A stretch of 64,000 nucleotides of DNA from Homarus americanus (Eukaryota > Arthropoda > Malacostraca > Decapoda > Nephropidae): assembly GCF_018991925.1 (NCBI RefSeq), contig NW_024735554.1, forward strand, positions 3,749,025-3,813,024. The letters are read 5' to 3'. The position numbers and the translations under genes were made by a program. Positions 55,907 to 64,000 of the stretch are shown here, in pieces (positions within the stretch are counted from its first letter, which is position 1; every line of letters starts with the position of its first letter). Under the pieces are notes generated by a model. That model saw only the letters and a list, made by a program, of their open reading frames with translations. It was not told the DNA's origin and did not search any database.

Positions 55907-57729
55907 CTGACCAGAAGCAGTGAAGAAGAGTTTCAGGCGAACACTCCCACGATATTGTAACTGTGGTATAATTCCCCGCGTCTCTTAAGAGTATTCCTAA
56001 CCAGATCGTCTCCAGTAAACCAGTCGTCGACGGGGCGCTCTGGCTGTCGACAATGGAGATGTTCCCTTGTGAGACCAGATGACAAGAGGAGGTGGGAGGC
56101 CATTTAAAGTTCCTGGTAATCTCAGTGGCTCACGCAGGCGCCGGTACGCCACCCGTCTTAGTGCTATTGTTGCCAACCCTCACTCTAACGCTTAGTTCAC
56201 AATGATGTAAAACTCGCTAACCTTCGCAAAAATCTCAAAACTTGGTAGAGTACAACGAGATTAACTCAAGAGTCACTTAGATTCAATGCCATTCTAAAAA
56301 AAATCCATTTCATTAAACCCATCCCAGAAAGCTGCTGAAGGACCCAAACTTTGTAAATCTGAAAAGAAAAAGACCCACCGACTGGATACAATTTCACCAG
56401 ATACCGTAACATCATCCTAAAGATATCTAAAATCTATAAATAAACTCCCAAACTTTGCTTAGGGAGTCCTGAAATTAACTACATTTTTTTTTTTACTTTT
56501 CCGCTAAAGTTGGTAACACTGTCCTGCCCCCCCTCCTCCTCGATAACTACCGAATACAGACTATGTAATTAAGACTTTGATGGAGGCGCCAGACTCCTGT
56601 GATGGCCGCTCAAGACCAAACGAGAATACCCACCTTACTCACCCCCTCTCAACTTACTCACATAGTATTCACATCACTGAACTGACTTACGAGGTACTCA
56701 TTATCATTCTAGTGTGTGTCCCGGTGCTAGTAGTATAACCACCTACTTGTGTGAGCTATTACAACTAGTACTACAGTGTAAACATATCCCCACCAGCTAG
56801 TTGTGTGAAGTTGTACTATCAGCTTAACCATCTCCCCATCAACTTGTTATAGGAGCTTCTAGATGTACATGACATATCTTCATCAGTTTGTTGTATTAGT
56901 AAGTACCGGAAGTACAGCCTCATCCCCTTGTTATATGCTCTAGTAATGGCCCCTGTACCATACTCTACCACGTTCTACCAGTTTATTTTAGATTCCTGAC
57001 TAACTCACTAATCAGACGTGTGTGATAAGTGAGGTCAGGTCTATATGACAGGCACATGACTATCTCAATTAGTGTGTGATATGTGACGCCCAAACTATGA
57101 AACAATATCCACTTTGGCATATACTTTCCAGGTATCTCGAGCAAAAGGTTAATATTTTGTCTAACTTTAGCAATAGCTGAGTCGGTCTATGGCTCAAGTC
57201 TCAGACCTTAATCTAACTTTCATGTGAAGTTATATTTTTGGGCGTAAGACAATAGGTATTTTTCTGTTGGTGTGGAGGAGAAGTGAAAGGGAGGCGTGTT
57301 TACTGTAGGTCAACACAATACTCCACTATTCCTCCAGTCATACAGCCAGCTGACTCCTACACCAACACCCTCTCTCCAGCATGCATGTATGTATGTATTC
57401 CTTATATATTTCCACAATTTTGAGAGTAGAGAGTGAAGTGGGTATTGTCCTTGTCACCATTAACCTTCCTAATGCTTGGTCATAGGTCACACAGGAGGTC
57501 ATAGGTCAAGGTGACTGGGTGACACAGAGATTATAGATCAAGGTGACTCGGTGATAAGTGATGGAAGGCTGACAATGAGAATCAGATCAAACCTCCAATG
57601 GAAAACAAGAGGAAGTTTTCGAGGTTACAGGAAACCAATAATTTCTGTGATGGCTGAACGCTTGAGGCTCGACTATTTGATTGATGAAACATTTTTAATT
57701 GAATTATTAGTTAAGTAATTGAATAATAT
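55907..57729. other. Gene-free stretch
   Basis: No recognised coding. A GC-richer patch at 55980-56170 is where a promoter for the minus-strand exon at 55.9 kb could lie. Loose repeats of CACCAGCTAGTTGTGTGA-like words occur at 56740-56930. Confidence 0.4.
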
Positions 57730-57749
57730 TTGATTGTCGATAACTTAAT

Positions 57750-58050
57750 TTTTCTTTCTTTCTTTCTTTGTCTCTCTCATTCCTTATATCACTACTTCTG
57801 TATTTACCCTTCTGTCCCCTCTCTCACTATCTTCTCTCCGTCTCCCTTCTCTCTATATATATGTCTCTATATATCTCTCTCTCCCTTTCCCACTAATTCT
57901 ACATCTGTCCTCCTCCTGTCTGTCTGTCTGTCCGTCTTTCTGTCTGTCTGTCAGTTGGTCTGTCTGCCTCTTCCTCTGTCTTCTACTATTTCTGCATCTA
58001 TTCCCTTTCCTCCTTCGCCATCTCTCTCTTACCCTTTGTCTCTCCAGTGT
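57750..58050 (+). repeat. Pyrimidine-rich (CTTT/CTGT/TCTC) tract
   Basis: About 300 bases of C/T-rich simple sequence including TCTTTCTTTCTTT and (CTGT)n. The Leu/Ser-rich frame here is not a gene. Confidence 0.85.
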
Positions 58051-58138
58051 CTATTAACCCATCATGTCAACACCCGTGCCATTGGCTGTCACAACAGTTC
58101 ACTTGGGGCCTTAATATACCAGAGTCAACATGAAGAAC

Positions 58139-58149
58139 AGTCTGTGTGT

Positions 58150-58188
<39 letters not shown>
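58139..58188. repeat. (GT)n microsatellite
   Basis: About 24 GT units with one GGGT interruption. Confidence 0.95.
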
Positions 58189-58228
58189 ACCCTCACTACA
58201 CACTCACGCTGTAGATTTAAGTGAGATA

Positions 58229-58426
58229 ATGCCCTCAAATTCTGGTGTGAGGGGAATGTATCGTCAGCTTCATATAGTCATTCCTGTGTGTTTAATTCTG
58301 GCTTCACTCCTGGCTTCACTGTTTGGGTGTGTCCTTATGAACTACATCAACATATTAGACGGCGTAAGGGGGTGGCTGTATTACAGAAGGTACAGGCAAG
58401 ATACATACAGGTATAAGCACAGGTAA
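58229..58426 (+). CDS. Candidate 65-residue single-pass membrane protein
   Basis: ATG at 58229 (MPSNSGVRGMYRQLH) starts a frame with a convincing membrane helix (IVIPVCLILASLLASLFGC, about residues 17-35). It has a strongly basic, Tyr-rich tail (YYRRYRQDTYRYKHR) and a TAA at 58424-58426. An acceptor-like CACTCACGCTGTAG precedes it and a CACAG/GTAAAA donor-like site overlaps its end, so it could be an exon rather than an intact ORF. The shape recalls small mitochondrial or reticulum membrane proteins, but I recognise no family. Confidence 0.35.
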   Translation: MPSNSGVRGMYRQLHIVIPVCLILASLLASLFGCVLMNYINILDGVRGWLYYRRYRQDTYRYKHR

Positions 58427-58473
58427 AATTAGTGATACAGGTACAAGTATTGATATTTCAAAATGGCATCAAT

Positions 58474-58476
58474 ACA

Positions 58477-58511
<35 letters not shown>

Positions 58512-58540
58512 GCACGCACACACACACACACACACACACA
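58474..58540. repeat. (ACGC)n and (CA)n microsatellite
   Basis: Nine ACGC units pass into (CA)n. Mutation of CG to CA within an ACGC or AC array would explain the compound form. Confidence 0.95.
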
Positions 58541-59004
58541 ACCAACGTACACTCCAAAAAACTATCAACACTTGGGTGATCGATGAATTTCACAATGAAC
58601 ACTGTGACTCCTGTTGTCCCGGTAGGGTTGTCAAAATCCTTCGTCCGTTGTGTCATAATTGTCTCACACGAAATCGTTAACATACTCTTTGGAGCGATGT
58701 CGTTATGTAAAGATCATCTCGTACAAGAAGTGAGAAAAAGTCCTTCGTTTACTAGTATTCAATTCACATCAAAATTACATTAAAACTCACTGACACAAAC
58801 GCACACCGACCGCTATTAAACCAAAACGAACTTATTCCCGGCCAGACTTGGTTACGAAGCGACGCTAAAGTTGTTGACTATTCCCAAACGCGGTGTTATG
58901 AGAGCAGAAGCCACTGTCTAACATGTAACGCTCACAATATGTTTTTACTACGGAACACTGAACCCCCAAATAAATCCTGATGCTGACATTAAGTTAGGTT
59001 GGGG

Positions 59005-59272
59005 ATCTATTAGAACTGGGGTCTATTTGGAATGGGGTCTATTAGAACTGGAGTCTATTAGGACTGGGGTCTATTTGGAATGGGGTCTATTAGGACTGGG
59101 GTCTATTAGGACTGGGGTCTATTAGGACTGGGGTCTATTAGGACTGGGGTCTATTAGAACTGGAGTCTATTCGGACTGGGGTCTATTAGAACTGGAGTCT
59201 CCTAGGACTGGGGTCTATTAGGACTGGGGTCTATTAGGACTGGGGTCTATTAGGACTGGGGTCTATTAGGAC
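59005..59272 (+). repeat. 17-bp minisatellite, array 1
   Basis: About sixteen GGGGTCTATTAGGACTG units with TTTGGAATG and AGAACTG variants. The same 17-bp motif makes array 2 at 63440-63985. Confidence 0.95.
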
Positions 59273-59399
59273 AATTACTACCGGAGTGTTCTTGGAGTAA
59301 ACAAACTTTCTTTGGGCAAGTCTTATTAGATCCCAGACTTACCTGACCCTTGTGCTCACAGACCCTAGTCTTAATAGGCTCCAAACCCTCATGGACCCC

Positions 59400-59400
<1 letters not shown>

Positions 59401-59445
<45 letters not shown>

Positions 59446-59455
59446 GACAGACAGA
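59401..59455. repeat. (CA)n followed by (CAGA)n
   Basis: Compound microsatellite. A minus-strand donor-like CAG/GTAAGT lies at 59340, but no acceptor supports an exon there. Confidence 0.9.
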
Positions 59456-59740
59456 GCAGTAAAAAACAAGAAGAGGTCGTGTGGAAAGTTGCCCAGACTC
59501 CAGTAGCACCAACAAGACCTGGTCAAGATGCAGCCACGTCGCCTCTCGTCACTCACAAGTTAGATTGACTTTTTTTTTTCCTTCATCATTTTGGTTTTAT
59601 TTTTCTCCTCCCTCATCTCTCCTCCATCCTGGTCTCGCTGTCTGCACCAAGGTTTTAATAAGAGGACACATCTCCGACAGTATATTGTGACATCAACCGC
59701 TCTGTATACACACACACGTAGCAAGGTCACAACTGTCTAG

Positions 59741-59794
<54 letters not shown>
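59741..59794. repeat. (TC)n microsatellite
   Basis: About 27 TC units. Imperfect repeats of CCCTGAGTACGAT follow (59865-59940). Confidence 0.95.
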
Positions 59795-59797
<3 letters not shown>

Positions 59798-60039
59798 TTC
59801 CTCACTCTGCTCACTCTCTTGGGTACGAGAGACAGATTGAGTACACTGACCAGTTCCCCTGAGCCCGATGACCAGTTGCCTTGAGTACGATAACCAATTT
59901 CCCTGAGTACGATTATCAATTTCCCTGAGTACGATGACATTGTATTATGGGGGTTAGGTTAGGTTAGTATTTACATAAATCCATCAAAGATTAATAAAAT
60001 CACAAAAGAATTAACTCTATCAGATTAAATTTTTGTCAT

Positions 60040-60332
60040 CAAAGGGTTAAATCATCATCAAAGGGTTAAATCATCGTCATCAAAGGGTTAAATCATCATC
60101 ATCATCATCATAGGGTTAAATCATCATCATCATCATCATCAAAGGGTTAAATCATCGTCATCAAAGGGTTAAATCATCATCATCATCAAAGGGTTAAATC
60201 ATCGTCATCAAAGGGTTAAATCATCGTCATCAAAGGGTTAAATCATCGTCATCAATGGGTTAAATCATCATCATCAAAGAGCTAAATCATCATCATCAAA
60301 GGGTTAAATCATCATCATCAAAGGGTTAAATC
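60040..60332 (+). repeat. AAAGGGTTAAATCATC minisatellite
   Basis: About eleven 22-bp-class units of AAAGGGTTAAATCATCGTCATC, expanded at several points by extra ATC triplets. Two repeat processes (unit and triplet) overlap. Confidence 0.92.
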
Positions 60333-61076
60333 AGGAGACCAAACCAAACAGGAGACGCGTATCCTAGCCACTCAACTGCCTAATGTCACTCAAACTCGAG
60401 GCTTTTACATAATACATTGTGTTATAATCCCTGGACGTGAGGGGTGATAGCCAAGACCTCTCTCGCCCTTCACTTATTAAACCTAGTCCGCCACTACTGA
60501 CTCTCTCCTCGTGTTACCCGCTCGAGATGTCAGTGTGTTTGTAAGAGACAATTAGAGATAACGGACAGATATAATCCGTTAAAATAGAGGTTTCACTATC
60601 TCATTTATGCAACATTCTTCCCCCTCCCCTTGGTGGATATATCGTTCTTTTATTGTTTTTTTTTCTAATACGTCTCAAATCATTATATTCCTTCACTCAT
60701 AATTCATATCGTAGTTTCTACCTTTGCTTCCTCAGACTCACAATTAACTTAGCTATTCGTAGTTGCCTAAATAACCACGACAAAAGGACATTAACTATGG
60801 TGGTAGCAGCAGAGGGGGGGTCGTGAGGGGGGGGGAGGGGTGGTAGATATAAGGATTTATAATGGAGAGGAGGAACGAGTGTGTTTGTGTCTCGGGCGAG
60901 GCTGATCTGACCGACCGTGAACTGGATGTACGGTCACCAGCCTGGATGATGATGATGATGATGATGTGTGTTATGAGTCACCAGGGTGGATGATGTTATG
61001 GTCGTGGTGTGGTATAGTGGTCGTGGTGTGGTGTAGTGGTCGTGGGATAGTGAAGTGAATATAACGATTCATATGG
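60333..61076. other. Gene-free stretch upstream of the tRNA
   Basis: It holds half of the CAGTGAAACCTC-type MITE (60553-60597), a G-rich run (60812-60840) and (GAT)n at 60944-60966. Confidence 0.5.
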
Positions 61077-61148
61077 GGGGGTGTAGCTCAGTGGTAGAGC
61101 GCTCGCTTTGCATGTGAGAGGCCCCGGGTTCGATCCCCGGCACCTCCA
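61077..61148 (+). tRNA. tRNA-Ala (anticodon TGC)
   Basis: A 72-base cloverleaf. The acceptor stem GGGGGTG pairs with CACCTCC (one G-T wobble). The D arm (GCTCAGTGGTAGAGC) and T arm (CCGGG-TTCGATC-CCCGG) hold the usual A and B boxes. The anticodon stem CTCGC/GTGAG (one wobble) has loop TTTGCAT, with TGC at 61109-61111. The discriminator base is A at 61148. There is no intron, and CCA is not encoded, as expected in eukaryotes. The first TTTT downstream (about 61186) can end Pol III transcription. All stems pair, so it looks functional. Confidence 0.96.
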
Positions 61149-61204
61149 AACTTTCAGGATTTATAACAAGTATCTGTGAGCTCATTTTGGGGGGCCTGTA
61201 GTCT

Positions 61205-61345
61205 AATGGTGAGGTACAGTGGTCCTTGTGTGATACAATGGTCCTTGTGTGATACAATGGTCCTTGTGTGGTACAGTGGTCCTTGTGTGATACAATGGTC
61301 CTTGTGTGGTACAATGGTCCTTGTGTGGTACAATGGTCCTTGTAT
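61205..61345 (+). repeat. 19-bp minisatellite
   Basis: About seven TGGTCCTTGTGTGATACAA units with GTGTGGTACAG variants. Confidence 0.92.
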
Positions 61346-61419
61346 GGTTTTGTGGTGTATCATAATTAGAGATGCTGGTATCGTACTCAAGGGTATTGGA
61401 ATCATACTTAAAGTGACTA

Positions 61420-61757
61420 GTGTTCATTATGCAGAAGACCTGACAGCAGCACCCTTATCCACTACCTCCTAAGATGTCCCCACACACAACGCTTCCGTGA
61501 CGCCTGCTGGACCACCACTCCACGACCCCCTGACGGAGACACAATGATCCTCCCCATACTGGCCAGATATTATGTAAATAATATCGATTATGTGTTAAAG
61601 GAATATCCTTCCTTAGGCTTTAGTAAGCTCCTTTATAATATTTATACTGTATATACTTGTCACACTTGCCAGATGCTTCTGGTGTCATTGTACAGGGGTA
61701 CCTAGTGACAGCACTAGGATCCCGCTTCCTCTATCAAGGAATAAACAATTGAAATTG
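61420..61757 (+). mobile_element. 5'-truncated LINE with 10-bp target duplication
   Basis: AAAGTGACTA occurs at both edges (61410-61419 and 61758-61767). Between them a frame encodes a LINE C-terminus (LIHYLLRCPHTQRFRDACW to LLVSLYRGT) with stop TAG at 61703-61705. A 3' UTR ending in AATTGAAATTG follows. The zinc-type CP...H spacing near HYLLRCPHTQ is usual at the end of I/Jockey-type ORF2. The surrounding host repeat (TATCGTACTCAAGGG) continues on both sides, confirming insertion. Confidence 0.85.
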
Positions 61758-61767
61758 AAAGTGACTA

Positions 61768-62170
61768 TCGTACTCAGGGATGCGAGTATCGTACTCAACG
61801 GGACTGGCATCATACACAAAGGGAGGTGGGATGGTGGTGGTGGTGGGGGGAGTTTACCTATGACGCACCTAAAAGCTCAGTGTTAATTTTTGGTCAGTAC
61901 ACAACCAAATTTACGGCGAGGTATTTTCAGAAAAGGTTCATCAGTGTCGTGCTGTGATGGTGAGCACCTGGGTAATTAAAACCATCTGGACGTAATATGC
62001 TAAGTACAAATTGTATATGTAATCACAGGTATGCAGATTTAATGTATATTGCCGCTGCAGTTGGTCAGTGAATTAGTTGAGTGAACGCACGGAAATGCAT
62101 ATTGAAAAACTCTTTCTGAATTACACGAGTAGAGTTTTGGGAGTATTGTTTGGTGATTTATGTGGGGTGT
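61768..62170. other. Gene-free stretch
   Basis: It includes the continuation of the TATCGTACTCA(A/G)GGG repeat and a GGTGG run; nothing coding. Confidence 0.45.
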
Positions 62171-62172
62171 TA

Positions 62173-62177
<5 letters not shown>

Positions 62178-62228
<51 letters not shown>
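62178..62228. repeat. (GT)n microsatellite
   Basis: About 25 GT units. Three TACTGTCTCTCTCAGGTAA units follow at 62300-62357. Confidence 0.95.
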
Positions 62229-62229
<1 letters not shown>

Positions 62230-62622
62230 CGGTCGTTTACAACATTAATCAAGAAGGCGCAAGGAACAAATGAACTAGACGGAGGTGTATTTAAAGCTAT
62301 ACTGTCTCTCAGGTAATATACTGTCTCTCTCAGGTAATATACTGTCTCTCTCAGGTAATGTGTGATAGAGACTCCCTTCATTATCTGCTGTAACACTGTT
62401 GGATAATTATTTCAGAGGGTCAATTTTTTTCTAAGGTATGGTCAAGTTTTCGGTTAGGTTAGGTTAGATTAGGTTAGGGAGGGTAGAGGTAGGTGGAGAC
62501 TTACACTTAGAACGTTATATAGAGGTGGCGACAAAAATTCCATAATTTTCTTTCCGTGTTACAAATTGATATATTTTTTTTAATTATGAAGCAGACGCAG
62601 GTAACACTTCTTCCCTGTCTGT

Positions 62623-62625
62623 ACT

Positions 62626-62653
<28 letters not shown>
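62623..62653. repeat. (CA)n microsatellite
   Basis: About 15 CA units. Confidence 0.95.
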
Positions 62654-62656
<3 letters not shown>

Positions 62657-62749
62657 GAGGGTAATCAGGGCTGAGATGTCTTGAAAAATGTGGAGTTATT
62701 TTTTCCCATAACTTAAGATATGGACATAAAGCGAGTCATTTACTCCTGA

Positions 62750-62950
62750 GAGGGAAAAACGCTTCAAATAGGGGGAAAAAATCCTCCAAATGGGAAAAAA
62801 TCATTTAAATAGGGAAACAAATCATTGAAATCAGGAAAAAAAATCACCCAGACGAGGAAAAAAAAATCAAACAAGAAAACTTAAACTCATTCAAAGAGGA
62901 AAAAACTGTCATACCTTGGGGGGGAAAAAAGGGGGAAAAAACAGCGAAGA
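62750..62950 (+). repeat. Degenerate AGGGAAAAAATC(A/C)TTCAAAT repeats
   Basis: About eight imperfect 18-22-bp units, purine-rich. Confidence 0.8.
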
Positions 62951-63438
62951 GTAGGAATCCAAGAGCCATAACTCCCTGCTAGGACATCTACTCTATCCTG
63001 AGTGGCCTTTACCATTGACATCCGTTCACCAACACTGGTTTAAGTTCTCCACTATTGTAATGATCAACACCGACGATGCGTAAAGAAATGGGCGATACGA
63101 GGCGATGGTATATAATACTAGAGTGGCTACACTGCTTAATGCCATCAATCTGGTTTGGTCTTGTATTCGTGTGTATGACTGAATACATACGGTGTGTATG
63201 ACTGTATACTTATTATTTATGTTTTGTGTGTGAGAGTATACTTACTGTATGAATTCTGTGTATTAATTAGGGCGTGGGGCTGGCGGGGGCGTTTCAGTGG
63301 TTGAATATAATGTATGTTTATAATTATGTGTACTTGTGTACGTTGTATGAGTGTATAGTGTATATGATATTCATGTACGATTGTATTTTGTATGAGTGTT
63401 TGGGATTGTTAGTGTATAGTTGATATTTATGAACCTTT
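62951..63438. other. Gene-free stretch
   Basis: Loose repeats of TGTGTATGACTGTATACTTA and GTATGAGTGT; no exon. Confidence 0.4.
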
Positions 63439-63439
63439 G

Positions 63440-63985
63440 TGCTGGGGTCTATTAGTACTGGGGCCTATTAGTACTGGGGTCTATTAGTACTGGGGCCTAT
63501 TAGTACTGGGGCCTATTAGTACTGGGGCCTAAGAGACCTAGTAGTTCTGGGGTCTAGTAGTCTTATGGTTCTGGGGTCTTGTAGTGGGGTCTGGGGTCTT
63601 GTAGTTCTGGGGTCTCTGTAGTTCTGGGGTTCTGGGGTCTAGTAGTTCTGGGGTCTAGTGGTTCTGGGGTCTAGTAGTTCTGGGGTCTAGTAGTTCTGGG
63701 GTCTAGTAGTTCTGGGGTCTAGTAGTTCTGGGGTCTATTAGTTCTGGGGTCTATTAGTTCTGGGGTCTAGGGGTCTAGTAGTTCTTGGGCCTAGTAGTAC
63801 TGGGGTCTAGTAGTACGGGGGCCTAGTAGTACGGGGGCCTAGTAGTACTGGGGTCTAGTAGTACTGGGGTCTATTCGTACTGGGGCCTAGTAGTACTGGG
63901 GCCTAGTAGTACTGGGGTCTAGTAGTACTGGGGCCTAGTAGTACTGGGGCCTAGTAGTACTGGGGTCTATTAGTACTGGGACCAT
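63440..63985 (+). repeat. 17-bp minisatellite, array 2
   Basis: About 31 units of GGGGTCTAGTAGTTCTG and GGGGCCTAGTAGTACTG. Subtypes are grouped: ATTAGTAC at the left, AGTAGTTC in the middle and AGTAGTAC at the right. It probably stops just before the window end. Confidence 0.95.
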
Positions 63986-64000
63986 CTGAGAGCAACACAC

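Noticed and set aside
59250..59438. Minus-strand exon ending at the strong donor near 59340
   Set aside because: Upstream is a CA/GT microsatellite with no convincing acceptor, and the frame is not protein-like.
61187..61230. Second tRNA or tRNA pseudogene (GGGGCCTGTAGTCTAATGG)
   Set aside because: Only the first 20 bases recall a tRNA 5' part; no anticodon or T arm follows before the minisatellite.

Overview
This is a repeat-dense nuclear window from an arthropod, most likely a decapod crustacean. Host genes are split into small exons with GT-AG introns. There are many (GT)n, (AT)n and (CT)n microsatellites, several interspersed arthropod-type TTAGG/CCTAA telomere-like runs, and a mixture of Tigger/pogo-like, MULE, Ty3/Gypsy, CR1-like LINE and Penelope-like relics. 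The crustacean call is an inference from repeat style; nothing in the window proves the species.

Layout. 0-0.4 kb: first coding exon of the La (SSB) RNA-binding protein on the minus strand; the rest lies left of the window. 0.6-4.4 kb: transposon debris (a small TA-flanked MITE in inverted pairs, the C-terminal end of a Tigger-like transposase with duplicated right terminus, a 63-bp minisatellite). 7.5-12.4 kb: the clearest host gene, TAF12 of TFIID/SAGA, with five coding exons, a reading frame closed across all splice sites (259 residues), and a histone fold. 14.2-14.9 kb: a Tigger-like MITE with another MITE nested in it. 15.7-20.4 kb: a non-autonomous Ty3/Gypsy-like element on the minus strand with two LTRs, Gag, protease and partial integrase, but no reverse transcriptase or RNase H; one LTR carries a LINE-derived mini-element. 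21.0-25.9 kb: a 4.9-kb Mutator-like (MULE) transposon with about 300-bp inverted repeats and a decayed minus-strand gene showing a PHD finger, an OTU-type protease motif and a MULE transposase. 26-32 kb: a MITE, a 42-bp minisatellite, a chain of MULE inverted-repeat arms, LTR-like sequences and a CR1-like LINE interrupted by a solo LTR.

33.1-38.8 kb (minus strand): a candidate new gene for a small secreted protein. It has a TATA box, four small exons with consistent phases, and a signal peptide split over exons 1 and 2. I recognise no family. 39-42.8 kb: the second copy of a 460-bp inverted repeat (13 kb from its partner), a second solo LTR, a 1.1-kb 21-bp minisatellite fused to a LINE reverse transcriptase relic, and a GTGGTGATA-type array. 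43-56 kb: isolated candidate exons on the minus strand among LINE and Penelope relics. 57-64 kb: microsatellites, several minisatellites, a small membrane-protein ORF, one well-formed tRNA-Ala(TGC) gene, and a 5'-truncated LINE bounded by a 10-bp target duplication. The last 0.5 kb is a 17-bp minisatellite also found at 59 kb.

There are no operons. La and TAF12 are divergently arranged about 7 kb apart, with their promoters not resolved. The rest of the window records successive, often nested, insertions.
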